Origin: JAVBMB01 sp031552995
Lineage (GTDB): Bacteria; Bacillota; Clostridia; Oscillospirales; Butyricicoccaceae
DNA: 10,040 nt
Direction of reading: 5' to 3'
Assembly: GCA_031552995.1 (NCBI GenBank)
Contig: JAVBMB010000118.1
Coordinates: forward strand, 1 to 10,040
Shown here: in pieces, positions 1 to 5,411 of the stretch
How positions within the stretch are numbered: position 1 is the stretch's first letter
Layout of the letters: each line of letters starts with the position of its first letter
Program-made: the position numbers and the translations under genes
The notes under the pieces: generated by a model
What the model saw: only the letters and a program-made list of their open reading frames with translations
Told to the model about the DNA's origin: nothing
Database searches by the model: none

Positions 1-715
1 TTATCATCAGCGTGCGCACAAGCTTGACGACCGTGGCAATCTCGCCTGCGGCGTCACTGAAGGCGAACCCGGCGGCGACGACCGACGACGTGTCGTTGAC
101 CGCGCTGCCGGCCCACATGCCAAACGATGTGTCGTCCATACCGATTGCTCGCCCCATAATAGGGAACAATACCGCCGCTATTGCGTTGAAAATAAATATA
201 GTAGATATCGCCGTTGCGACTTTGCTCTCCTCCGCCTTGATGACAGGCGCGACCGCCGCGATTGCCGAGCCGCCGCATATCGCCGTGCCGACGCCTATCA
301 GCGTCGATGTGTGGCCGTCAACATTCAGCAGCCTGCCGACGGCGTATGCCACGGTCAGCGCCGTCGCAATCACCGTCAGAATCAGCACCAGCCCGCTTCC
401 GCCGACGCGCAGCACGGCGCCGAGATTCATCTGGAAGCCGAACAGCATAATCGCGCCCTGAAGCAGGCGCTTTGACGTCGCCTTGATTCCCGGCTTGACG
501 CTTTCGGGCATCTTGACAAATGTCCCCAGCAGCATACCGAAGAGAATGCCCAGAACTGGGCCGCCGATAATCGGCACGCGCTGCCCGATGAAGTACGCCG
601 GAACCGACAGCACGAGGCATACAAGCGCGCCCGGAAGATTCCTGCGCTAATAAAAGCCCGGCGTCACTATAGGCAGGGTAATTACGCCGGCCAGCAGCAA
701 ATACAGCGCGCTCAT
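1..715 (-). CDS. cuyZ: YeiH/UPF0324 family putative sulfate/sulfite exporter, 3' part outside window, interrupted by an early in-frame TAG
   Basis: The reading frame runs leftward off the window and is open from 646 to 1. It translates to a polytopic membrane protein with hallmarks of the YeiH/UPF0324 (COG2855) family: an N-terminal RNLPGALVCL segment, IIGGPVLGILFGMLLG, LLQGAIMLFGFQMNLGAVL, TAICGGSAIAAVAPVIKA, AISTIFIFNAIAAVLFP, WAGSAVNDTSSVVAAG and ATVVKLVRTLMI. Family members are putative sulfate or sulfite exporters (SuyZ/CuyZ) in sulfonate catabolism. The first ATG (713-715) overlaps the TGA of the upstream PLP-enzyme gene in an ATGA, typical of translational coupling. However, codon 23 (647-649) is TAG. 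The 22 codons before it encode a hydrophobic peptide (MSALYLLLAGVITLPIVTPGFY). The next in-frame start, GTG at 611-613, has no ribosome binding site and would cut into the first helix. The gene may be a fresh nonsense pseudogene, a sequencing error, or start unconventionally. Family assignment is firm; substrate is inferred from context. Confidence 0.8.
647..649 (-). other. In-frame TAG stop at codon 23 of the exporter gene
   Basis: Reading the minus strand from the ATG at 715, codon 23 is TAG (plus-strand cta at 647-649). The frame is otherwise conserved family sequence immediately after it (RRNLPGALVCL). TAG ends the DeoR, phosphodiesterase and MFS genes in this window, so it is a normal stop codon here rather than a reassigned one. 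Confidence 0.85.
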
Positions 716-1716
716 ACCCTGTTAAATGTATCCGCGTAGGCAAAAAGCGCCGCGCTGCCGCCGGTGTGCAGGAACAGTATCGTCTTGCCCACGCCGAAGT
801 ATCCTTTGTCAATGAGGTCAAGCATACCGTCCATCGTCTTGCCGGTATACACCGGGTCAAGCAAAATCGCCTCGGTTCTGGCAAGCAGCGTAACGGCGTC
901 CACCATGCCGTTGGTTACGCGCGAATATCCGTCGCCGATATAGTCGTCAAACACCGTTACATGCTCATGACGCACGGCGTCCTCGAAGCCTAGCTTGCGC
1001 GCAAGCTTGACGGTCAGATCGTAAACCGCCTTCGTCTGCGCTTCTTTTTTGCGGTTGATGCCGATTCCGACGACCGGTATGCCGGCGTTCGAGCCGATTA
1101 TCCCGGCAAGCATGCCGGCGTGCGTGCCGGCGCTGCCGCTCGTCACGACGATATAGTTCGGCTTCACATCCATATCATGCAGCTGCATAAGCATTTCCTG
1201 CGCGCACGATACATAGCCTAGCCCGCCGATATCGTTGCTGCCGCCGCCGGGGATGATATACGGCTTGCGGCCTTTAGCGCGCAGCGAGTCGGCCACCTCG
1301 TTCATCTTGCCCGGCATGTCGCTGCCGCCGTCGACGACATGAAGCTGTTCGGCCCCCATCAGGTGGAAAAGCATATTGTTGCCGGTCGCGTTCGGGTCAT
1401 AGCTGTTTGGCACGCGCTGCTCGAGCACGAGATGGCACTTCATACCCTCGACGACCGAAGCCGCCAGCGTGATGCGGCAGTGGTTCGACTGCACCGCGCC
1501 GCATGTGATGATTGTATCGGCGCCGTTTGCTATTGCGTCGGCCATCAGGAACTCAAGCTTGCGGGTTTTGTTGCCGCCGCCGGCAAGGCCGAGCATGTCA
1601 TCCCTCTTCATGTAGATGACCGCCTTGCCGCCGAGCGCCTCGTTCAGATGCTCCAGCTTTTCTATCGGCGTATGTATAGATGTGTATCGCCGCCGGGGAA
1701 AACGTGACAGGTTCAT
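712..1716 (-). CDS. cuyA: PLP-dependent D-cysteine desulfhydrase / L-cysteate sulfo-lyase family enzyme, likely CuyA
   Basis: A 334-residue fold-type II PLP enzyme of the ACC deaminase / D-cysteine desulfhydrase family, at the usual length. Visible motifs: KRDD (37-40); GGGNKTRKLEFLMADA (46-61), with K50 the expected Schiff-base lysine; GAVQSNH (73-79); IPGGGSNDIGGLGYVSCAQEM (155-175); the PLP-phosphate loop SGSAGTHAG (193-201); LDPVYTGK (286-293); and HTGG (317-320). CuyA cleaves L-cysteate to pyruvate, ammonium and sulfite, and in Silicibacter pomeroyi also acts on D-cysteine; that cuyA lies beside and is co-transcribed with a putative sulfite exporter gene (cuyZ). Here the next gene is such an exporter, overlapping by ATGA. 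Together with the NKTRKLEFLMA and IPGGGSN wording, this favours CuyA over DcyD. The start is supported by AAAAGGGAGG upstream (GGGAGG at 1726-1731, 9-nt spacing). Cytoplasmic. D-cysteine desulfhydrase or another sulfur/amino acid lyase remains possible. Confidence 0.85.
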   Translation of the reverse strand: MNLSRFPRRRYTSIHTPIEKLEHLNEALGGKAVIYMKRDDMLGLAGGGNKTRKLEFLMADAIANGADTIITCGAVQSNHCRITLAASVVEGMKCHLVLEQRVPNSYDPNATGNNMLFHLMGAEQLHVVDGGSDMPGKMNEVADSLRAKGRKPYIIPGGGSNDIGGLGYVSCAQEMLMQLHDMDVKPNYIVVTSGSAGTHAGMLAGIIGSNAGIPVVGIGINRKKEAQTKAVYDLTVKLARKLGFEDAVRHEHVTVFDDYIGDGYSRVTNGMVDAVTLLARTEAILLDPVYTGKTMDGMLDLIDKGYFGVGKTILFLHTGGSAALFAYADTFNRV

Positions 1717-1765
1717 AGGCGTCTGCCTCCCTTTTGTATTAATCTGTGCCGTCTATGTTATTCCC

Positions 1766-1794
1766 ATAATAGCGCATTGCGCAGCGCTTGACAA
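1766..1794 (-). promoter_or_regulatory. Promoter of the cuyA-cuyZ-like operon
   Basis: On the minus strand, TTGTCA (1794-1789) is separated by 17 nt from TATTAT (1771-1766), a good sigma-70/A-type match. It would give a leader of about 40 nt before the ATG at 1716. The -35 box lies on the same bases as the -35 box of the divergent lysR promoter, so the two RNA polymerases would compete. Confidence 0.6.
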
Positions 1795-1816
1795 ATGCGG
1801 ATTTTCGCTATAGCAT
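1788..1816 (+). promoter_or_regulatory. Promoter of the divergent lysR gene
   Basis: TTGACA (1788-1793) with a 17-nt spacer to TAGCAT (1811-1816), or a 15-nt spacer to TATAGC (1809-1814). The perfect 8-bp palindrome GCTATAGC (1807-1814) sits at the -10 region, and the near-palindrome GCGCATTGCGC (1772-1782) lies just upstream. Both are plausible parts of a LysR operator. The -35 is consensus; the -10 is weaker. Confidence 0.5.
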
Positions 1817-1847
1817 TATCCTAAAACAGTTATAACGGAGTTGTGTG

Positions 1848-2780
1848 ATGAAGCTGGAACATTTTCGCTATGTGTCGGAGATTTCTCAGGCGGGTTCTAT
1901 CAACAAGGCCGCGGCGCGTCTTATGATAACACAGCCGCATCTAAGCGCCTATATCCGCGACCTTGAACGCGAAATAGGCGTCAGGCTGTTTGTGCGCAGC
2001 AAGAAGGGGATAGCGCTTACGCTGGCCGGCGAGGATTTCCTTGCGCTGGCGCAGCCTGTTAACGAGGCGCTTGAGCGGATAAAGAACCTGAAGTTTATGT
2101 ACCCCGAAAGCCCGCACGACTACATCACCGTAGCGAATATATATGCCTTTACGTTTGTAGACCTGTTCAATGACTATTTCAACCGCATCGCGGGTGAGAA
2201 TACACACGCGTTCCTGCGCGAGATGCCGCCGGACAAAATCATTGACGAGGTACATTACGAGCGCGCTACAATAGGCTTTACATTCTACGGCGTCGAGTAT
2301 GAAAGCGAGATGATGAGTCTGTGCGCGGCGCGCGGCGTCACATTCCACAGCCTTGTGCGCGAGCCGTTTTGCGTTGTGCTAAACCGGGAACATCCGCTGT
2401 TTGGCAGGGAAACGATATCCTCAGACGAGCTTAAAGATTACAGCTTTGTCGTCGACCGCGGCAAGGAGGGGTTTTATCGCCGGCGCTTCCCGGCTTGGTT
2501 TTCCGGTAAAAGGCACGCGCCGATGCTGTTTGACAACAACCGCAGCGCTCTGTTTTACATGGCTAAATCAAGCGACGGCTTTACAATGGGGCAGCGCTCG
2601 TTAAACCTTACAAATCCGTTTGTCGAACTCGGGCTGCTGCGATATATTCCGCTCAGCGACGCGCCGTTTGAGCTTGTCACCGGATATGTCACAAAAACCG
2701 GTATGTCGATGTCGCCGACCGGCGAAAAGTTTTGCGAGTATGTACGCCGGTATTTTGAAAAAAACTTCGGCTGCCGGTGA
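1848..2780 (+). CDS. LysR-family transcriptional regulator, divergent from cuyA-cuyZ-like operon
   Basis: A 310-residue LTTR of normal length. The N-terminal winged helix-turn-helix covers about residues 1-60 (MKLEHFRYVSEISQAGSINK, then AAARLMITQPHLSAYIRDLE). The rest is the periplasmic-binding-protein-like effector domain, whose sequence gives no clear ligand clue. The start is ATG 1848 rather than the adjacent in-frame GTG 1845, because ACGGAG (1835-1840) is 7 nt from the ATG and only 4 nt from the GTG. It ends with TGA. LTTRs usually control the gene they diverge from and repress themselves. The back-to-back promoters with shared -35 bases fit this, so the likely role is control of the PLP enzyme and exporter in response to their substrate or a product (inferred). 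No disruption is seen. Confidence 0.9.
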   Translation: MKLEHFRYVSEISQAGSINKAAARLMITQPHLSAYIRDLEREIGVRLFVRSKKGIALTLAGEDFLALAQPVNEALERIKNLKFMYPESPHDYITVANIYAFTFVDLFNDYFNRIAGENTHAFLREMPPDKIIDEVHYERATIGFTFYGVEYESEMMSLCAARGVTFHSLVREPFCVVLNREHPLFGRETISSDELKDYSFVVDRGKEGFYRRRFPAWFSGKRHAPMLFDNNRSALFYMAKSSDGFTMGQRSLNLTNPFVELGLLRYIPLSDAPFELVTGYVTKTGMSMSPTGEKFCEYVRRYFEKNFGCR

Positions 2781-2801
2781 CGGTATTCCTAACAAGCAAA
2801 A

Positions 2802-2827
2802 ACGCGGCGGGCAATTGACCGCCGCGT
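2802..2827 (-). terminator. GC-rich hairpin terminator, U-tract on minus strand
   Basis: Perfect 9-bp stem ACGCGGCGG / CCGCCGCGT around an 8-nt loop (GCAATTGA on the plus strand). On the minus strand the stem is followed by TTTTT (plus-strand aaaaa 2798-2802), so it terminates leftward transcription. On the plus strand, lysR transcripts would form the same hairpin but without a U-tract. It is nearly identical to the palindrome at 3000-3025. Confidence 0.65.
2802..2827. repeat. Left copy of a duplicated terminator palindrome
   Basis: These 26 bases differ from 3000-3025 by one base (A instead of C at 2818). The copies are 198 bp apart, in the same orientation, and each is preceded by CCTAAC or CCTA (2788-2793; 2996-3001). 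Confidence 0.8.
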
Positions 2828-2831
2828 CAGC

Positions 2832-2869
2832 TTGTCGAAAAACCCACTCCGTTGAGGGCTTTTCGACAA
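2832..2869. terminator. Hairpin between the duplicated palindromes
   Basis: Inverted repeat TTGTCGAAAAACCC (2832-2845) and GGGCTTTTCGACAA (2856-2869) with a 10-nt loop. The single A/C mismatch on the plus strand becomes a G-U pair in minus-strand RNA. On the plus strand it is followed by TTTTCAATTTT, a loose U-tract. It could be a terminator, a REP-like dispersed element, or a small structured RNA; the sequence alone does not decide. Confidence 0.5.
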
Positions 2870-2883
2870 TTTTCAATTTTGAT

Positions 2884-2917
2884 AAAAATTTTCGGGAAAT
2901 GGATTCCCGGAATTTTT
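2884..2917. repeat. Imperfect hairpin in the lysR-MFS spacer
   Basis: AAAAATTTTCGGGAA (2884-2898) pairs imperfectly with TTCCCGGAATTTTT (2904-2917) around a 5-nt loop ATGGA: one bulge, and one G-T wobble at 2892/2910. It is A-tracted on the left and T-tracted on the right, as in a bidirectional terminator. No gene is visible in 2918-2999. That stretch only has paired short words (GGTGTT 2931-2936 with AACACC 2978-2983; GTTAGG 2934-2939 with CCTAAC 2996-3001). Confidence 0.4.
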
Positions 2918-2999
2918 GATTATAAGCGGGGGTGTTAGGAACTTTTTAATCACTTTACTTTTCATGCAAAAGACCTGAACACCTTTCTTTGACAGCCTA

Positions 3000-3025
3000 A
3001 CGCGGCGGGCAATTGCCCGCCGCGT
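3000..3025 (+). terminator. Perfect 26-bp GC-rich palindrome terminator (right copy)
   Basis: ACGCGGCGGGC, AATT, GCCCGCCGCGT: an 11-bp stem with a 4-nt centre. It lies 15 bp past the stop codon of the MFS gene. TTTCTCC follows on the plus strand, while on the minus strand TTAGGC follows, so the short U-tract faces right. It probably blocks transcription in both directions between lysR and the MFS gene. Confidence 0.7.
3000..3025. repeat. Right copy of the duplicated terminator palindrome
   Basis: Direct repeat of 2802-2827 with a single base difference. The left copy keeps an A-tract on its outer side and this copy a T-tract on its outer side, as if one bidirectional terminator had been duplicated around the intervening 172 nt. 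Confidence 0.8.
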
Positions 3026-3040
3026 TTCTCCAGATGTAAG

Positions 3041-4297
3041 CTATTTTGCGCCAGCCTGTTTCTTCTTTATGGCGTTGACAAGCAGTGTGCTTATCAAAAA
3101 ACCGCCGGCCGCGATGCACGTCATGATTGTAAACACAATCTTGTACCCCGGCAGGCCGGGATTGGCATCAAGCTGCGGGCCGTAAATCATGCCCATAAAT
3201 GTGCCGGGCAGATAGCCGATGAACGAGCCCAGCGCCATTGCCGCGCCGGTGATTTCTCTCGGCACGCGCACTTCATCCATTGGCGCAAAGAACACGGCGC
3301 GCATGCAGAAGATGAACGACGAGATGATAAGCGCCAGAATCATCGTGAAATATACATTCATTGTGCCGTGCGGCAGCAGTGTGAAGCCGAGCAGCGCCGC
3401 TCCCGTTATCACAAACATGATGCGTATGAACTTTGCGGCGGATTTTGTCACCTTGTCCGAGACAAAGCCACCAATCGGGCCGCCGACCATCTTAAGAACG
3501 TAACTGTTTATAATGCCGTACGCGCTGACGAGTATGACCGGCATCGAATAGACGTCCTTAAGGAACGGCACAAAATACTTGATGCCGCTGTAAACGGCGT
3601 ACACCATAAACACATTAACAGCCACAAGCCAGATGTTCATATCCTTTACGGCGGCAATCATGCCGTTAAACGCGATTTTGTTCTTTTCGGACGAGCGCTC
3701 GACCTTAACAATCTCGTCATCCTCAAGAAAGAAGTAGGACATGACGCCGATGATGACTGTCAGCGCGCCAAAGAATATAATCGCCGCCTTGAAGCCGAAC
3801 GCGCCGCTTCCAAACGCGGCAAAAAGCGCCAGTGCCGCAAAGTTGACTATTGTGTCTATCAGGCCGCGGCCCGTCTCAAGGAAGCCGAACATCCTGCCCT
3901 GATCCTTTTCGGTGCCTATCAGGCGTATCGACTTAAGCATCGTCGGCCAGAACAGCATGTCGGAGCATATGGCGAATATGCAAAACAGCCCCACCATGAC
4001 GGTATAGCCCGGCAAAAACGCCAGTACAAAGCCTGCCAGGCCGTTTGCGATAAGAGCGAACGGGATCATCTTCCTCTTCGAAAAACGGTCGGTCAAAAAC
4101 ATCGCCGCAAGGAAGCCGAACGTTGACACAAGGCCGGATACGCTGTAGATAACGCCGATTTGCGTGTGCGACAGCCCGAGAATCTCCTGCATCTGCACAT
4201 AAAACGGGCCGTCCATAAAATACAGCTTGTAGATTGTCCCGGCGCCGAGCATAAGCGAGGCGAAGGACATCCATTTTTTAGAAAGCTTACCTGCCAT
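3041..4297 (-). CDS. Major facilitator superfamily transporter
   Basis: A 418-residue MFS protein with about 12 hydrophobic segments. Motif A-type cytoplasmic loops are visible after helix 2 (FLTDRFSKRK, about 68-76) and in the second half (GGFVSDKVTKS), with a charged central loop (DDEIVKVERSSEKNK). The opening (SFASLMLGAGTIYKLYFMDGPFYVQMQEILGLSHTQIGVIYS) recalls the YihN/UhpC-type organic anion carriers, but the substrate cannot be read from the sequence. The start is the second in-frame ATG (4295-4297), because AGGGGG (4304-4309) lies 6 nt before it. The ATG at 4313-4315 has no binding site, and the G-run falls inside its reading frame. The stop is TAG. The gene is transcribed alone, divergently from the DeoR operon, and may share its regulation (inference). 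Confidence 0.88.
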   Translation of the reverse strand: MAGKLSKKWMSFASLMLGAGTIYKLYFMDGPFYVQMQEILGLSHTQIGVIYSVSGLVSTFGFLAAMFLTDRFSKRKMIPFALIANGLAGFVLAFLPGYTVMVGLFCIFAICSDMLFWPTMLKSIRLIGTEKDQGRMFGFLETGRGLIDTIVNFAALALFAAFGSGAFGFKAAIIFFGALTVIIGVMSYFFLEDDEIVKVERSSEKNKIAFNGMIAAVKDMNIWLVAVNVFMVYAVYSGIKYFVPFLKDVYSMPVILVSAYGIINSYVLKMVGGPIGGFVSDKVTKSAAKFIRIMFVITGAALLGFTLLPHGTMNVYFTMILALIISSFIFCMRAVFFAPMDEVRVPREITGAAMALGSFIGYLPGTFMGMIYGPQLDANPGLPGYKIVFTIMTCIAAGGFLISTLLVNAIKKKQAGAK

Positions 4298-4339
4298 TAT
4301 AATCCCCCTGTTCATAATGTGATCTTGAAAGCCAGCTTC

Positions 4340-4368
4340 ATTATATGTCGGATTTTGTGCAAATTCAA
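4340..4368 (-). promoter_or_regulatory. Promoter of the MFS gene
   Basis: On the minus strand TTGAAT (4368-4363), 17-nt spacer, consensus TATAAT (4345-4340). Transcription would start near 4333 and give a leader of about 36 nt. This is one of the best promoter matches in the window. Confidence 0.7.
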
Positions 4369-4478
4369 GTGATATTGTGTATTTTTATGTATTTTCGTGG
4401 TTTTACACAATTTTCGACGGTTGATTTAGTCATAACGCAGATTTTGCCGCCATAAGAGCTTTTGCGCGCTTTGCGGGC

Positions 4479-4508
4479 TTGTAAAGCCTTTAATATCAAT
4501 GATATAAT
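4479..4508 (+). promoter_or_regulatory. Promoter of the DeoR-phosphodiesterase-symporter operon
   Basis: TTGTAA (4479-4484), 18-nt spacer, consensus TATAAT (4503-4508). This predicts a start near 4515 and an untranslated leader of about 108 nt, which contains the TTGTGTTTTTATGT word. Confidence 0.6.
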
Positions 4509-4622
4509 GCTTACGGAACATCCGCGGTTTTCATCGGCGTATATTATTGTCTGCTTAATGCTATAGAGCGATAGTTGTGTTTTTATGTGCGATATCCACA
4601 GCGCGGACGTGAAAGGAGCCAT

Positions 4623-5411
4623 ATGATACCCGAAAAACGATACTCTAAGATAATAGAGCTGATGCAGGCAGACGGCACGGTCAAGGCATCCGACCTTACC
4701 GAAGCGCTCGGCGTGTCGTTCGAAACGGTCCGGCGTGACCTGAATCATCTGGAAAGCATCGGCCGCATACGCCGCACATCGGGCGGCGCTGTTCTTGTCA
4801 CCGCGGCGCAGGGTGAAAAATACCTGCCGTTCGAGCACAGGGGCCGGCAGAACCTGCCGCAGAAAAGAGAGGTCGCCGAGCTTGCCGCGCGGTATGTGCA
4901 GGACGGGCAGTCGCTTGCGCTCGACAGCGGCACTACCGCGCTGGAGCTTGCAAAGGTGCTTAAAAGACGCTTCAAGCGGCTTACAATTGTCACAAACTCA
5001 TTAAGTGTCGCGTTGGAGCTCGCCGACACGCCGGACTTCACTGTTATGCTCACCGGCGGCATCGTCAAAGGCGACGAGCGCGCGCTTGTCAGCGACCTCG
5101 CGACGCTGATTTTCGCCAGCCTGACGATAAACACATTCTTTATGACCACATGCGGCGTGTCCTCCGACCGGGGCATCACATACCAGCGCGTTGACGAACT
5201 TGGCGTTCAAAGCGCGATGCTGGACGCCTCAGACCGGGCGATTATTATAACGGACAGCTCGAAAATCGGCGTGAACTCACTTGTTAAAATGTGTGATCTC
5301 GACAGGATTTCGATGGTTCTCACCGATAATAAGCTGCCCGATGCGATGCGGCGGGAGCTGTCACAGCATGTTACCGTCGTAACGCCAAAGGAGGAAAAAA
5401 TCGATGGGTAG
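4623..5411 (+). CDS. DeoR/GlpR-family transcriptional regulator
   Basis: A 262-residue repressor of standard DeoR-family length. The N-terminal helix-turn-helix (MIPEKRYSKIIELM, then SDLTEALGVSFETVRRDLNHLESIGRIRRTSGGAVL, about residues 1-58) is followed by the DeoR C-terminal sensor domain. That domain has the phosphosugar-pocket motif LDSGTTALELA (100-110), VTNSLSVALEL, LTGG (143-146) and ITDSSKIG (209-216). Start ATG 4623 matches the family's MIP(E/Y)xR opening and follows AAAGGAG (4612-4618, 4 nt away); an in-frame ATG at 4575 is rejected. The family senses phosphorylated sugars or related phosphate esters and represses adjacent catabolic genes. Here the 3' end overlaps the phosphodiesterase gene by 8 bp, so it likely controls that gene and the symporter, and perhaps the divergent MFS gene. 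Confidence 0.9.
   Translation: MIPEKRYSKIIELMQADGTVKASDLTEALGVSFETVRRDLNHLESIGRIRRTSGGAVLVTAAQGEKYLPFEHRGRQNLPQKREVAELAARYVQDGQSLALDSGTTALELAKVLKRRFKRLTIVTNSLSVALELADTPDFTVMLTGGIVKGDERALVSDLATLIFASLTINTFFMTTCGVSSDRGITYQRVDELGVQSAMLDASDRAIIITDSSKIGVNSLVKMCDLDRISMVLTDNKLPDAMRRELSQHVTVVTPKEEKIDG

Larger units (their letters stand above)
4298..4622. promoter_or_regulatory. Divergent MFS/deoR-family intergenic region with candidate operator words
   Basis: About 325 bp without a gene, AT-richer than its flanks. Besides the two promoters it holds an inverted repeat ATTGTGTA (4374-4381) / TACACAAT (4404-4411) just upstream of the MFS -35. A related word also occurs twice: TTGTGTATTTTTATGT (4375-4390) and TTGTGTTTTTATGT (4575-4588), the second in the deoR leader. 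DeoR-family repressors often bind repeated sites between divergent genes, so these are candidate operators. No riboswitch or RNA gene was recognised in the roughly 110-nt deoR leader. Confidence 0.4.

Noticed and set aside
647..649. Pyrrolysine or reassigned TAG as explanation of the in-frame stop
   Set aside because: Three other genes here end in TAG, pyrrolysine is not known in this transporter family, and no pyl gene is seen. Not excluded by sequence alone, but least likely.
318..884. Minus-strand 188-codon frame spanning the end of the cuyA-like gene and the exporter start
   Set aside because: It is arginine-rich and out of frame with both recognised proteins; the exporter frame shows conserved family sequence across the same bases.
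1801..1871. 11-base direct repeat ATTTTCGCTAT at 1801-1811 and 1861-1871
   Set aside because: The second copy encodes conserved LysR N-terminal residues (HFRY), so the match is probably chance rather than a paired operator.
2781..3040. CRISPR array or insertion sequence in the hairpin-rich spacer
   Set aside because: There are only two copies of the palindrome, no regular spacing, and no transposase or cas gene nearby.
3368..4126. 252-codon plus-strand open frame antisense to the MFS gene
   Set aside because: It is highly charged, low-complexity in character and lacks a ribosome binding site. The minus frame is a clear MFS protein.
4509..4622. Possible riboswitch or attenuator in the deoR leader
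   Set aside because: The leader is long enough, but I see no recognised aptamer motif and no terminator/antiterminator pair.
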